A stretch of DNA of 16,455 nucleotides from a bacterium (GCA_024278345.1 JAJRTK010000385.1:1-16455); one strand, 5' to 3'. Positions 6,651 through 15,319 are shown, numbered from the stretch's first letter. The notes: generated from the letters alone by a model not told the origin. Translations and numbers: made by a program.

Positions 6651-6697
6651 TCGCTCGGTGGCAAGTCTCCTGGATCATAAGTCAGTTACTCTTGGGT

Positions 6698-8548
6698 TTA
6701 TTCGATTTCCTTCAAGCTCTGAACCGTGGGGAAGAGGGCGAACTCCACGAACTTCCCAGGATACTTGGGACCCTTGCTGATGAGCATTCCGCGGATGGTC
6801 CCCGGCTGTAGTGGTGAGCCGGTTCTCTCTGATAGCAGGAAGATGGAGTGGCCCATCACGTTTTCCCGGGACCAAGCCTGCCGAAATGGTCGTGGTTCAC
6901 CCAGGACCGAACGTTCGCCATCGTAATGTCTGGGAAGAAACCAAATGCTCCCATCTTCGTTCCAGACCAGATAGTGAAGCCGGGGATCGCCGGTTATCGC
7001 CAACCGGCCAAACCGGTAGTTGCCCAGATCTTCTTCTTCCGGTTCCTCTCCCAACACGAGGCGAATGTGGTGGAGTGTAGGTTGCCCTGTTTCATCGATG
7101 GTGGAGTAGAGGAAGTGACGAACCTCATGGGCGTCTACCAGGAAGTCGTTGATCTCGATGCGCCCGTTTTCCGGTTTTTCCGCGATGATCGTTTCCTGCC
7201 AGGGATCTCTCTTGAGCACATTGGGGGAGTGGTAGTGGACAAGCTTGTCGATGGACTCCTTGTTTTTGCCCATGGCAACGAAGATGTCCGCCCGTTCGTC
7301 ACGGATCTGGCAGAAGGGATAGAAGTAAGATTGCTCCGATTTTGAAACCTCGTGATCGTAAACTTTCCGGCGCGCCGCCGTTCGAGCTCGGGCCATGAGA
7401 ACTGAGGAGCCTTTCTTCGAGTCGGTCCAGGCGAGCATGGTGATGCCTTTGCCATTGGACGAGGCGCCGATGCCTTCTGGCGGAGACTTGATGGGGAGCT
7501 TCTTCTTTCTAAACGCCGTAATATCCCCTGGTTTCTTGTTTTGCAGCTCCACGGAGGCATTCCCTTTATCCGTCTCGGAAGTGATGAGGATACGCCAGCC
7601 ACTCCGCCGGTCCGCCACGAGGATTGGAGCACCGATGGCCGGTTCTTCGCTGGAGATCCCCACTACATATTCGTTGGCTCTGAGGTCTCTCATCTTTAGG
7701 GACCAAGCCATGGGTCCTTCCGGTGCGGCGGACTCTGGAGCATCTTTGCCGTCGTCCGGAGAACTGCTTTCCATGGCACTGCCTTCGCCAGGTACGGCTT
7801 CGGAATCCTCATCGTCGGTCCCCGCTGGTTGAGGTTCAAGGCCCATGAGGTAGAGCTGTCCACCGGTTGAGACAAGGAGGGTGTTTTGGCGGTCGGTTGC
7901 CCATGGATCCGGCGCCTGGGCTTCAGCAGGACCCACGAGGCGTAGGTGAAGATTCATCTGTTCGGTGATTCTAAGGCGCGTGCCGATGGTGATGACGCAC
8001 CGTGCCGGGAATTGGTCCGAAAAGTCTTTCTCGTATCGGAATGGATAGAGTTGCCCGGGAAGGAGGGCTAGAACTCGTCCCTCTGAAAGGTAAAGCTCCG
8101 TTTCGTCAAGGATCTCGCCATCCTTGGAGTAAAATGCCGCCTTGAGGATCAGCTCTTTTTCCAGGGCGGGGAGGTCCCCTCCCAGTTCGACCTGCCCGTC
8201 CAGGAACACGATGCTTTCCCGTTGTCCATTGCCTCTGAGAAAGTGCCATTTCGCGTTGCGCACTTCGAGTTTTTCGGCCCGGATTTTCTTGATCTTCACG
8301 GGATTGTAGACGGCGAAGCGGCGTTGCCATAGCTCGCGCAAAAGGTCTGGATGGCGGGCGGTAAGATTGTGGAAGGGGAGAGTGGCGGCCTCTCGGTCCA
8401 CGTAGACATAGTCCAGACTAAGCCCTTCGCTTCGAAGGGAGACATTGAAGCCCACCGGGTCAAAGTTGAAGATGCGGATCTTCATGCAGCCAACGATTGT
8501 CGCGCTAACAAGGAGCAGGCCGACGATGGTAAGAGACGCTTTGTTCAC
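6698..8548 (-). CDS. Large lipoprotein, probable beta-propeller-like C-terminal half
   Basis: 616 residues from GTG 8548. The N-terminus VNKASLTIVGLLLVSATIVGC is a lipoprotein signal with lipobox IVGC, giving lipidated Cys21 followed by Met-Lys. An N-terminal beta-rich region (about 25-235) is joined by an acidic Ser/Asp/Glu-rich linker (about 243-279) to a C-terminal half. That half has repeated strand patterns such as HYLVWNEDGSIWFL, ITMLAWTD and IFVAMGKN, which suggest a beta-propeller. No enzyme motif is evident. The frame stays open upstream to 8665, but GTG 8548 is chosen because it places the signal peptide at the N-terminus. GGGAG also lies 7 bases before it. It is divergent from the YkgJ-type gene and stands alone. 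The substrate or partner is unknown. Confidence 0.8.
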   Translation of the reverse strand: MNKASLTIVGLLLVSATIVGCMKIRIFNFDPVGFNVSLRSEGLSLDYVYVDREAATLPFHNLTARHPDLLRELWQRRFAVYNPVKIKKIRAEKLEVRNAKWHFLRGNGQRESIVFLDGQVELGGDLPALEKELILKAAFYSKDGEILDETELYLSEGRVLALLPGQLYPFRYEKDFSDQFPARCVITIGTRLRITEQMNLHLRLVGPAEAQAPDPWATDRQNTLLVSTGGQLYLMGLEPQPAGTDDEDSEAVPGEGSAMESSSPDDGKDAPESAAPEGPMAWSLKMRDLRANEYVVGISSEEPAIGAPILVADRRSGWRILITSETDKGNASVELQNKKPGDITAFRKKKLPIKSPPEGIGASSNGKGITMLAWTDSKKGSSVLMARARTAARRKVYDHEVSKSEQSYFYPFCQIRDERADIFVAMGKNKESIDKLVHYHSPNVLKRDPWQETIIAEKPENGRIEINDFLVDAHEVRHFLYSTIDETGQPTLHHIRLVLGEEPEEEDLGNYRFGRLAITGDPRLHYLVWNEDGSIWFLPRHYDGERSVLGEPRPFRQAWSRENVMGHSIFLLSERTGSPLQPGTIRGMLISKGPKYPGKFVEFALFPTVQSLKEIE

Positions 8549-8993
8549 TCCTCTACTCCCATGATGAAGAACGGTTGGCCCGAAAAAGGTCGGCCCCACG
8601 GGCCTTCGATGCGGTCTGGAGTCGCCGGATTGATCCGGGCAAGCCGGTGGTACAGGAACCACCACTGGGCCCGCTGAGATTAACCCGCTTGTCCTGATGA
8701 TGCAAGACGCCGAACCAGAATTCCCATGTGGTGGTTGCCGGGCCTCCCCAAAAAGACTCCGAATTCAGGCTCGGCGAAAGATCAGGGTCGCTGCCAGTTT
8801 GGCAAACAGCTCCCCGCGACAGGTGCGAAATCCAACGAGAGAAAGGGGCGATGGCGTTGGCGATTTGGCGGTGACCCGCCGTCGTTGATTGAAAGTGGCT
8901 TCGGATTATGTAAAATAAGGGAGATTTCCAGTCATTTTTGGCGGTTCATCGCCAACCGGCGTAGGATCGCTGGACCCACCGTGGAGAGCACTG
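8549..8993. other. Divergent intergenic region with two short hairpins
   Basis: This stretch must hold promoters for the lipoprotein gene (-) and the YkgJ-type gene (+). Two perfect hairpins stand side by side: CCGGAT-TG-ATCCGG (8625-8638) and GGTGGT-ACAGGA-ACCACC (8646-8663). They could be a protein-binding site or structure in the lipoprotein mRNA leader. No conserved coding content is seen. Confidence 0.5.
8885..8912 (+). promoter_or_regulatory. Candidate promoter of the YkgJ-type gene
   Basis: TTGATT (8885-8890), a 16-base spacer and TATGTA (8907-8912) lie in a locally AT-rich patch about 80 bases upstream of ATG 8994. The match to the sigma-70 consensus is only moderate. TAAAAT at 8911-8916 is an alternative -10. 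Confidence 0.3.
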
Positions 8994-9653
8994 ATGTTCA
9001 TTGGAATGGGAGGCCCGCAGGCACACGGTCGTGGTAAGGCGAAGGAGCTTGAGCCCGGATGGACCGAGAATGACGTTGTCAAAGGGCTGACCCACTTGTA
9101 CGGCGTGATAGGGAAGGTCGAGGAAAAGGCCCGGAAAGAGCAGAATCTGCCCTGCAAAGCTGGCTGCTCCTGGTGTTGTGAAAACAGCACGGTTTTGCTC
9201 ACCCAAGCCGAATGGTTGATCGTTCTGCGGTTCTTGAAAGCGGCCGACCGAAAAAGGACCAGGAAGCTTTTGCGCCGGTGTCTCATCGCTCACAAGAAGT
9301 ACGCCGGAGTCGTGAAGCGGATCACGGAGAACCAGACACTTGCCGATGGCTATGCTTCGGAGATCGCTCTTCCGTGTCCTTTTCTTGATGAAAGTGTGTG
9401 TGGTGTTTATGAAGCGCGACCCCACGATTGCCGGCTTTTTGGTTCTTCTTTCAGGGAGGAAGGGCTCTATGCTTGCCATTTAGTGGAAGATGCGCTTGTG
9501 GGGCGTTCGGTGGAGTTGCCGCGCTACGAGAGCAGCGGGCAGTTGATCCAGCTCTATCCCCTCACGGAACTGCGTCAGGTTTTTGCGTATTGGGCCAAGA
9601 ATCACCTGCCGGAGAAGCTCCGGGAATTGGCTTTGGGCCCGGAACAGGGGTAG
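8994..9653 (+). CDS. YkgJ-family cysteine cluster protein
   Basis: 219 residues of the CxxCxxCC (YkgJ/UPF0153) type, thought to bind zinc or iron; the biochemical role is not established. The first cluster is CKAGCSWCC (Cys54, 58, 61, 62). The second is CPFLDESVCGVYEARPHDCR (Cys128, 136, 146) with Cys161 after it. The C-VYEARP-DCR stretch is the most characteristic part of the family. No signal peptide or membrane segment is seen, so it is probably cytoplasmic. ATG 8994 has GGAGAG 5 bases upstream; ATG 9006 is a possible later start. The S1 gene follows after 55 bases on the same strand, so an operon is likely. Confidence 0.85.
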   Translation: MFIGMGGPQAHGRGKAKELEPGWTENDVVKGLTHLYGVIGKVEEKARKEQNLPCKAGCSWCCENSTVLLTQAEWLIVLRFLKAADRKRTRKLLRRCLIAHKKYAGVVKRITENQTLADGYASEIALPCPFLDESVCGVYEARPHDCRLFGSSFREEGLYACHLVEDALVGRSVELPRYESSGQLIQLYPLTELRQVFAYWAKNHLPEKLRELALGPEQG

Positions 9654-9708
9654 CCTAGTTGGAGATGAGCTGTTGGGTGGCATCAGGAAATTTCGTTGAG
9701 GAGAGCCG

Positions 9709-11205
9709 ATGACTGGGGACGTTGGGAAGTTGGATGGCGGGGGAAGCGAGGTTCAGGGAGAAGAGGTGGAGGATTTTGGTGCGATGCTTGCCGCGAGCCT
9801 CCATGGGCTGGCCGGTGGAGAGCTCGTGCCGGGAGAAGTTGTGAGCGGGCCTCTTGTGGGGTTTGATGATGAATGGCTTTTCGTCGATCTCCACGGAAAA
9901 TCTGAAGCCCTCATGGCTCGCGCGGAACTGACGGGCGACGACGGTCAGTTGACGGTGGAGATCGGGGATCGGATTGAAGGGTACGTCATCGAGGCGGGCG
10001 AAGGCGCGGTCCGCCTTTCGCACTCTCTGGCCCGGAAGGCTCAGTCCAGGGATCAGCTTGTCAGCGCTTTTCAGTCCGGGATGCCGGTGGAAGGTAAGGT
10101 TGCCGAAGCCGTCAAGGGAGGCTTCCGAGTTAGCCTCGGTGAGGGAATGCGGGGCTTCTGTCCAATCTCGCAGATCGACATTGCCTATTGCGAAGATCCC
10201 CAAGAACACGTGGGCCAGACGTACCGATTTGCCCTGACCGAAGTGCGGGAAGGGCCGCGGGGCGATATTGTTTTGAGCCGGCGACGGCTGCTTGCGGCGG
10301 AGCGGGAAGCCTTGGCCGCCGAACTCAAGGAGCGATTGGAGCCCGGGCTGGAACTCCAGGGGACAGTACGTGCTTTCAAGCCGTTTGGAGCATTCATCGA
10401 AGTGGGAGGAATGGAAGGCCTGCTCCATGTTTCCCAAATATCCAGGTCCAGGGTGCGCCACCCGGAGGACTATATGGAGGTGGGGCAGGAGCTTCTGGTG
10501 GTGGTCAAAAGCTACGATCCGGAGAGCGGGAGGTTGTCGTTGACTCGAATTCCCCTGGAACCGGACCCCTGGGATCGCCTGGATGAGGAATTCCCCGTGG
10601 GAGGGATCTACCCGGGAACGGTCGTTCGGGTCATGGATTTTGGGGCTTTTGTTGAATTGACACCAGGGTTGGAAGGCTTGTTGCACGCTTCGGAGATTGC
10701 CCCAGGTCGGAGGGGAACCGCTCCTCATAAGCTGCTGAGCGAGGGGGATACCTTTTCCGTTCGGATTCAATCGGTGGACCCGGAACGTCGGAGAATTTCA
10801 CTTGCACGGGTTTTCGGCGAGGCTCCAGAGAAGCTGCCGCCCTTGGAAGCGGGCTCGGTGTTTCATGGGATCGTGGACGGCCATGCCGATTTTGGTGTCT
10901 TCGTCACCCTGCCAGGCGGTCTGGGGCGGGGATTAATGCCCAAGGCCGAAACCGGTTTCTCCCGTGGCGCCGATCTGCGGAAGGAGATGCCGGAGGGATC
11001 GGAGATCGAGGTTCAGGTTTTGGGGATCGAGGAGCGGGACGGGCGCCATCGGATTCGTCTTTCCCACAAGGCCGTGGAAGAAGGCCGTGAGCGGGCCTTG
11101 TACCAAGACTACCAGAAGGGCCAGAGCCCGAAGGAGGAGGAGCAGCCGTTGGGGGCCTTGGGCTTGTTGCTCGCCAAAAAGGGCTTTCGCCTTGGCGGTT
11201 CCTGA
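9709..11205 (+). CDS. RNA-binding protein with five S1 domains
   Basis: 498 residues related to ribosomal protein S1. There are five OB-type S1 repeats at about 41-108, 125-193, 213-281, 299-368 and 381-454. Repeats 3 and 4 are canonical (FGAFIEV...GLLHVSQIS and FGAFVEL...GLLHASEI). Repeats 1 and 2 are divergent, and 5 is intermediate (DFGVFVTLPGG). A short acidic N-terminus with EDFGAMLAASL precedes them and a charged tail (GQSPKEEEQ) follows. RpsA of E. coli has six repeats and about 557 residues, so this is more likely an S1-like RNA-binding factor than the ribosomal protein. GAGGAG lies 5 bases before the ATG. The YkgJ-type gene is 55 bases upstream and the response regulator 77 bases downstream, all on the same strand. 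Confidence 0.88.
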   Translation: MTGDVGKLDGGGSEVQGEEVEDFGAMLAASLHGLAGGELVPGEVVSGPLVGFDDEWLFVDLHGKSEALMARAELTGDDGQLTVEIGDRIEGYVIEAGEGAVRLSHSLARKAQSRDQLVSAFQSGMPVEGKVAEAVKGGFRVSLGEGMRGFCPISQIDIAYCEDPQEHVGQTYRFALTEVREGPRGDIVLSRRRLLAAEREALAAELKERLEPGLELQGTVRAFKPFGAFIEVGGMEGLLHVSQISRSRVRHPEDYMEVGQELLVVVKSYDPESGRLSLTRIPLEPDPWDRLDEEFPVGGIYPGTVVRVMDFGAFVELTPGLEGLLHASEIAPGRRGTAPHKLLSEGDTFSVRIQSVDPERRRISLARVFGEAPEKLPPLEAGSVFHGIVDGHADFGVFVTLPGGLGRGLMPKAETGFSRGADLRKEMPEGSEIEVQVLGIEERDGRHRIRLSHKAVEEGRERALYQDYQKGQSPKEEEQPLGALGLLLAKKGFRLGGS

Positions 11206-11282
11206 TTGCCGTTTCTGGCGGTGCCCGAACCAAAGGGGGTCCAGCCCGTCGGCTTCGGCGTCCATGATTGGGGGACGAGCAG

Positions 11283-12431
11283 ATGACTCGAAAGATGGAG
11301 AAGGCGGGGCGGCGCCGTGGCCTTGATCCGGCTGGCCGCGTCAAGGTTCTGGTTGTGGAGGATGACCGGAACCAGAGGCAGCTCGCCAAGATCGTCTTGG
11401 CCACCGAGGGGTTTGTCGTGGAGACGGCAGCCAATGGGCGGGAGGCCCTGGGTAAGGTCCGGTATTTTGACCCTGCAGTGGTCGTCACGGACGTCATGAT
11501 GCCCGATATGGACGGCTTTGAACTCTGTCGCCGGCTTCGGGCAGACCCGGGGACCGCTGCCATCCCTTTGCTCTTCGTCACTGCCCGGGTGGAGGTGAAG
11601 GACCGCCTGGAGGGGTTTAGCCTCGGAGCTGATGATTACCTGGGAAAACCCTATACTCCCGACGAGCTGATCCATCGTGTCCGATCGGTGTTGCGGCGCT
11701 CCCGCTACCTGGAGCAATCGGTGGGCGCACCGGTTTTTTCGCCGAAAGAGGTGGCAGTGGAGCGGGAGAGAGATTCCGACGGCAGTCTTTTGCTGGAGGA
11801 AGCCACGAAGACGAAAGCCGGAGTCTTGCTGGCTGGCAAGCTTTCCACGGCCACGGTTGTGGAAGTTCTTCAGGCACTGGGCCTCAAGCACATGACAGGT
11901 ACCATGAGAGTCCACGGATCTGGCCGCGGCCTTATCGAGATGCGGAAAGGCGAGCTCGTCCATGCCGAGGTGCTCACCCCACTTCGCCGGATCACCGGGC
12001 TCAAGGCCTGGTTCCGGCTGGCAGGCTGGATCGAAGGTGTGTTCGAGCTCCGAGAGCTGCGCCCTCGCAAGACAGAACGGGCCAGTACCCTCGACCTTCC
12101 CCTCCAGAATCTCCTCATGGAAGCCGTTGTCTACCGAGATGAAATCGAGCGGGTCATCGGCCTTTTTCCTACCATGGACCTGATGCTCATGCGCCGTGGT
12201 TCCCTCCCTTTCGAAGCCACGGATCTCCAGCAGACGATCTGGGCTTCCATCGGCCGTGGAATCGAGATCATTCCGCTTTTGGACAAACTCGATGAAACCG
12301 ATCTCGAAATCCTCAAATGCACCCTCAAGCTCTTGCGCAAAAATCTGCTCCTCGGGCTCTTGCCGGGAATGAAGCCGTCGGATGACCTGCGGCCCGCCGA
12401 TCTCGCTCCTCCCGGAGGAGATGAAGATTGA
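11283..12431 (+). CDS. Response regulator with PATAN (DUF4388) output domain
   Basis: 382 residues. The receiver domain occupies about 19-137 with all key residues: Glu26-Asp27 acidic pair, Asp70 phosphoacceptor in VVVTDVMMPDMDG, Thr100 and Lys122 in LGKPYTP. After a linker, residues about 180-257 form a PATAN/DUF4388 domain (LAGKLSTATVVEVLQALG...GTMRV...GLIEMRKGELVHAEV). A helical C-terminal region follows. It has no DNA-binding helix-turn-helix, so output is presumably by protein interaction. No histidine kinase is present in the window, so it is an orphan. ATG 11283 is preferred; in-frame TTG 11268 would add five residues. The SD is weak (G-run at about 11270-11274). It converges with the dipeptidase gene, with 7 bases between the stop codons. 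Confidence 0.88.
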   Translation: MTRKMEKAGRRRGLDPAGRVKVLVVEDDRNQRQLAKIVLATEGFVVETAANGREALGKVRYFDPAVVVTDVMMPDMDGFELCRRLRADPGTAAIPLLFVTARVEVKDRLEGFSLGADDYLGKPYTPDELIHRVRSVLRRSRYLEQSVGAPVFSPKEVAVERERDSDGSLLLEEATKTKAGVLLAGKLSTATVVEVLQALGLKHMTGTMRVHGSGRGLIEMRKGELVHAEVLTPLRRITGLKAWFRLAGWIEGVFELRELRPRKTERASTLDLPLQNLLMEAVVYRDEIERVIGLFPTMDLMLMRRGSLPFEATDLQQTIWASIGRGIEIIPLLDKLDETDLEILKCTLKLLRKNLLLGLLPGMKPSDDLRPADLAPPGGDED

Positions 12432-12438
12432 GGCCTTC

Positions 12439-13512
12439 TCAGCCCGGCCGGACGGCGCCCAGGACGCGGAGCCAGTTCTCTCCAAGAACCTTGCGGATCT
12501 GCCCCTTGTCCAACCCCGCGTTCAGCATCTCTTGAACCAGCCGCGGCAGGCAGGTTGGATCGGGGAGATCCCGTGGAGGAATGATCAGCCCATCGTAGTC
12601 CGAGCCTAAGGCCGGTGTCTCTTCTCCGGCGACATCCATCACGTGGCGGATATGCCGAACGAGAGTCCGGGCGTCGGTACGAAACTCGCCCCGTTGCAGA
12701 AAACCACTGTGGAAGATAATCCCCACGACGCCGTTTCTCTCGGCAATCGCACGAAGCTGCCGGTCGTCCAGGTTCCGCCAATGGCGGTAGACGCCGCAGA
12801 CACCGGTGTGGGAGGCGATGAGTGGCTGCTCTTTGTCGGCACAATCCACGGCGTCCCAGAAACCCGTGGGATGGATGTGGGCAAGATCCACAAGGATCCG
12901 CCGCTCTTGCAAGGCTTCCAGATAGCGCCGGCCATAGTCGGTCAACCCGCGAGTCCGGACTCGGAGTGGTGACGAGGTCGTGCCCAGTTCCGAGCTCGTC
13001 AGGTGGACCAGGGTCACCCGGCAGACCACGTCGCCGGGGATCTGGTCCAGATCTTCGATGCGGGAGAAGGCGTTCCCTCCCTGGACCGCCAGCCAGAAGG
13101 CGAGCTTCCCGTCGCGCAGCGCTGCCTGATAGTCGGCCAGGGTCCGAACGACACGGAGCTCAGGGTTGCGCTCGATCCGTTCCACGGCGGCGCGGATGTT
13201 TTTCACGGTTTGGGCCGTGCGGGAGGCCCGGCAGCGAAGCGGATTCGTGGCAATGTCGTAGACGACTCCCGTAACGCCGCCCTCAAGGAGCCGAGGGTAA
13301 TCGGTCTGCCCGAAAAAAGGCGTTCCGTTCCGCCACGATTCATGTCTCAGCCCAGGATCGTAACCCAAGAGCCGGACGGGCACCTCAGTGTCAAGATGAA
13401 GGTCAATGAGATGGGATTCGAGGACGATTTCGCATGCTCGCTCCTCCACGGCAAGATCGGCTGCCCAGCTCCGGGGATCCGTGCGATGATCGATCCAAGC
13501 TCCAAGACTCAT
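12439..13512 (-). CDS. M19-family (membrane dipeptidase-like) metallopeptidase homologue, key Glu replaced
   Basis: 357 residues of the M19 dipeptidase fold, a TIM barrel that normally holds two zinc ions and cleaves dipeptides. Expected ligands are visible: His39 and Asp41 in DLHLDT, His212 in VDLAHIH, His235 in IASHTG, Arg246 in the family RN motif (HWRNLDD), and Asp305/307 in GSDYDG. The metal-bridging Glu, normally in a VEGG-like motif, is Gln144 (LAVQGGNAF, codon CAG at 13081-13083). Substitution of this Glu is expected to impair metal bridging, so activity is uncertain. It may belong to a Gln-bearing subfamily. No signal peptide is seen. The DUF2059 gene ends its frame 52 bases upstream on the same strand, suggesting co-transcription. 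SD is weak (AAAGG). Confidence 0.85.
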   Translation of the reverse strand: MSLGAWIDHRTDPRSWAADLAVEERACEIVLESHLIDLHLDTEVPVRLLGYDPGLRHESWRNGTPFFGQTDYPRLLEGGVTGVVYDIATNPLRCRASRTAQTVKNIRAAVERIERNPELRVVRTLADYQAALRDGKLAFWLAVQGGNAFSRIEDLDQIPGDVVCRVTLVHLTSSELGTTSSPLRVRTRGLTDYGRRYLEALQERRILVDLAHIHPTGFWDAVDCADKEQPLIASHTGVCGVYRHWRNLDDRQLRAIAERNGVVGIIFHSGFLQRGEFRTDARTLVRHIRHVMDVAGEETPALGSDYDGLIIPPRDLPDPTCLPRLVQEMLNAGLDKGQIRKVLGENWLRVLGAVRPG

Positions 13513-13564
13513 GGATCTGCCTTTTTTTGTTACTCTTTCACCGGGGCGAGAACGAAATCCGAAC

Positions 13565-14047
13565 TCAGTAACCTTCTTTTTTTGCCTGTTCCACGATTTC
13601 TTGAGCCAACTGCCGTCCCCATTCTTGGCCGATTTTCATCGATTCAGCCACAATTTCAGGGGTCTTCTCGACGAACTTCTTCCCCGCGGGAGTCTCGTAA
13701 AATTCCGTGATTTTGCGGATTTCCTCGCGGCTAAACTTCTTGTCATAGACCGGGATCATCAATTCCACGAGCTCTTCGCTCTTCGCCTCTTTGAGGAACT
13801 TATCCCAAAAGCTGTCAGGTACACCGGGCATAGCGGGTTTCATGGCATCCACCATCTGTCGCATCATCTGTTCGCTGAGCTTCGCCGACCCCGTGATGGC
13901 CAGAAGCCTTCGAATGTCATCCTGTTTCGTGGCTTTGGCGAGCGTTTGGGTGGCTTTGCCCGGTGAGCTTCCCTTCTGGGCTGGGACCGGTCCCGCCGCA
14001 AACAAGATTCCAAGGGAAATGACAGTGGCGGCGGCGATCTTGTTCAT
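13565..14047 (-). CDS. Secreted DUF2059-domain protein
   Basis: 160 residues. The signal peptide is residues 1-23 with predicted cleavage VPA|QK. The mature protein is helical and charged. The C-terminal part (about 85-150) carries the DUF2059 pattern LMIPVYDKKFSREEIRKIT followed by EFYETPAGKKFVEKTPEI, known from small secreted proteins with unknown function. AAGGAG lies 8 bases before the ATG, a strong site. It precedes the M19-like gene by 52 bases and is likely transcribed with it. The location is extracytoplasmic, while the dipeptidase-like product shows no export signal, so a direct physical partnership is not implied. Confidence 0.85.
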   Translation of the reverse strand: MNKIAAATVISLGILFAAGPVPAQKGSSPGKATQTLAKATKQDDIRRLLAITGSAKLSEQMMRQMVDAMKPAMPGVPDSFWDKFLKEAKSEELVELMIPVYDKKFSREEIRKITEFYETPAGKKFVEKTPEIVAESMKIGQEWGRQLAQEIVEQAKKEGY

Positions 14048-14227
14048 GGAGTCGTTCTCCTTGGGGTACGCGGTGACTGGTGGCCAGGATCCTAACCGAT
14101 TTGCCTGGAACCAGCCAGAGGCGAACCGAAAAGTCGGTCATCCTGAAGTGAAAAAAATCAAAACCACCGTTCTGCCATGGGTTGGGGTCCGCTCCCGTCG
14201 CCGGCCCTCCGGCCGCCGCCACTCGCC

Positions 14228-15319
14228 TCAGACGCGGAACTCGCCTTCGTCAAGGAGCGGCCGGCCATCCACGAGCAGTGTCGGAGAGAGCATCACCATG
14301 TCCCAGTGGCACGAGGAATTGTTTTTTCCTCCGTATCCACGATTCTCCCCAATAGCCAGATGAACAGAGCCAAAGATCTTCTCGTCCAGCAGGACATTCC
14401 CAAGGGGCACGTGGACGTTGTGGTTCGTGCCGATGCCCAGCTCACCGATCCGCTCTTTGTCGCCCACGTGCGTATCCAGAACCTCCAGAAAGAGGTCGTG
14501 GTTCGATGCGGCCGACGAGTCCACCAAGTGCCCTTTGCGGAAGACCAGGCGAAGCCTTTCAATCCGCTTGCCCTGGTGAAAGACCCTGGGAAATACAGCC
14601 ACTCCATCGACGGTTTCTTCCACGGGCGCCAGATAGACTTCGCCGAAGGGCAGGTTTGCCGTCACATCGCCTGACTCCAGGTCCTTTTCACTGATGACGC
14701 CGTCGTCCATGTTGATGCGCCGGCCCTTGATGGAGAAGGTGAGCCGTGCCCCCTCCGGTCCCGTCACCGTAACTTCTTCTGCCCCGGCCAAGCGCGCTCG
14801 AAGCTTCTCACAAAGCCCCGCAATCCGCGAAAGATCCGCTTCGACGGCCGACCAAAAGCGGTGGTGGTACTCCTCGAAGGGGAGATCATAAATCTCGGCC
14901 TCTTCCCGCGTGGGGAAGCCGATCCCGATCCTTCGGTACCCCTTGCGGACGCTGGCGTCGTGAACCGGTTCCCCGGCGCGGCTCAAACAGCGGAGCTTCT
15001 TGGGGTCAAGCCGGGCCGAGGCCCTTGGGTCAGGGAGCGGCGGCAGCGAGATCCGGCAATCGGTGAGCTCTTCCATGGGAACGGAGTGCTTCGCCGTCCG
15101 CTCAAGATAGAGATCCGGGATCTCATTCACCAGGCGCCTACCCAGGCTTTCCCAAGTCATTGAAAGCATGGGAAAAGCCCCTTTCTGTCGAACTTTTACC
15201 GCAATCTCCTCTAAGAAAGGCAGCGTGTGGATCCCGCCGCTGAGCCGGACGCATTCTCCGGCTTGGATCCGAAGCTGCCTTTCCACAAGAATCCGGGCGA
15301 CCTCCCGGTAATCGGGCAT
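14228..15319 (-). CDS. M29-family metallo-aminopeptidase
   Basis: 363 residues, a little shorter than the usual ~410 of this family (aminopeptidase T/S type), which removes N-terminal residues from peptides using two metal ions. Likely ligands lie in order: Glu227 (LPFGEVYLAP), Glu293 (GELGIGTN), His320 (GSVHLAIG), Tyr329, and His338 and Asp340 (CHWDMVM). The Glu227-Glu293 spacing of 66 equals the one I recall for the family. No signal peptide is present, so it is cytoplasmic. GAGGAGG 5 bases before the ATG fixes the start. The DUF2059 gene is 180 bases downstream and the small unknown gene 231 bases upstream, so it may have its own promoter. Confidence 0.92.
   Translation of the reverse strand: MPDYREVARILVERQLRIQAGECVRLSGGIHTLPFLEEIAVKVRQKGAFPMLSMTWESLGRRLVNEIPDLYLERTAKHSVPMEELTDCRISLPPLPDPRASARLDPKKLRCLSRAGEPVHDASVRKGYRRIGIGFPTREEAEIYDLPFEEYHHRFWSAVEADLSRIAGLCEKLRARLAGAEEVTVTGPEGARLTFSIKGRRINMDDGVISEKDLESGDVTANLPFGEVYLAPVEETVDGVAVFPRVFHQGKRIERLRLVFRKGHLVDSSAASNHDLFLEVLDTHVGDKERIGELGIGTNHNVHVPLGNVLLDEKIFGSVHLAIGENRGYGGKNNSSCHWDMVMLSPTLLVDGRPLLDEGEFRV

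Larger units (their letters stand above)
5985..6697. other. Repeat island between two genes, no CDS
   Basis: These 713 bases hold three copies of a ~110-bp hairpin unit, two direct copies of a 22-24 base motif (6003-6024 and 6043-6066), and inverted copies of it at 6231-6254 and 6627-6650. Frames crossing the island on both strands translate the same repeated peptides (for example VPPCVDTP), which follows from the DNA repeat and does not indicate a protein. It separates the convergent genes 5247-5984 and 6698-8548. Confidence 0.75.

Noticed and set aside
9655-10770. 371-codon minus-strand open frame
   Set aside because: It lies wholly antisense to the S1-domain gene, whose domains are unmistakable. 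The antisense frame has no domain and is open because of GC-rich codon bias.
11109-12485. 458-codon minus-strand open frame
   Set aside because: It is antisense to the receiver/PATAN gene and the end of the S1 gene, with no recognisable motifs.
14150-14220. Terminator after the aminopeptidase on the minus strand
   Set aside because: A GC hairpin (about 14203-14220) and a T-run (about 14151-14157) both exist but are separated by some 45 bases, so they do not form an intrinsic terminator.
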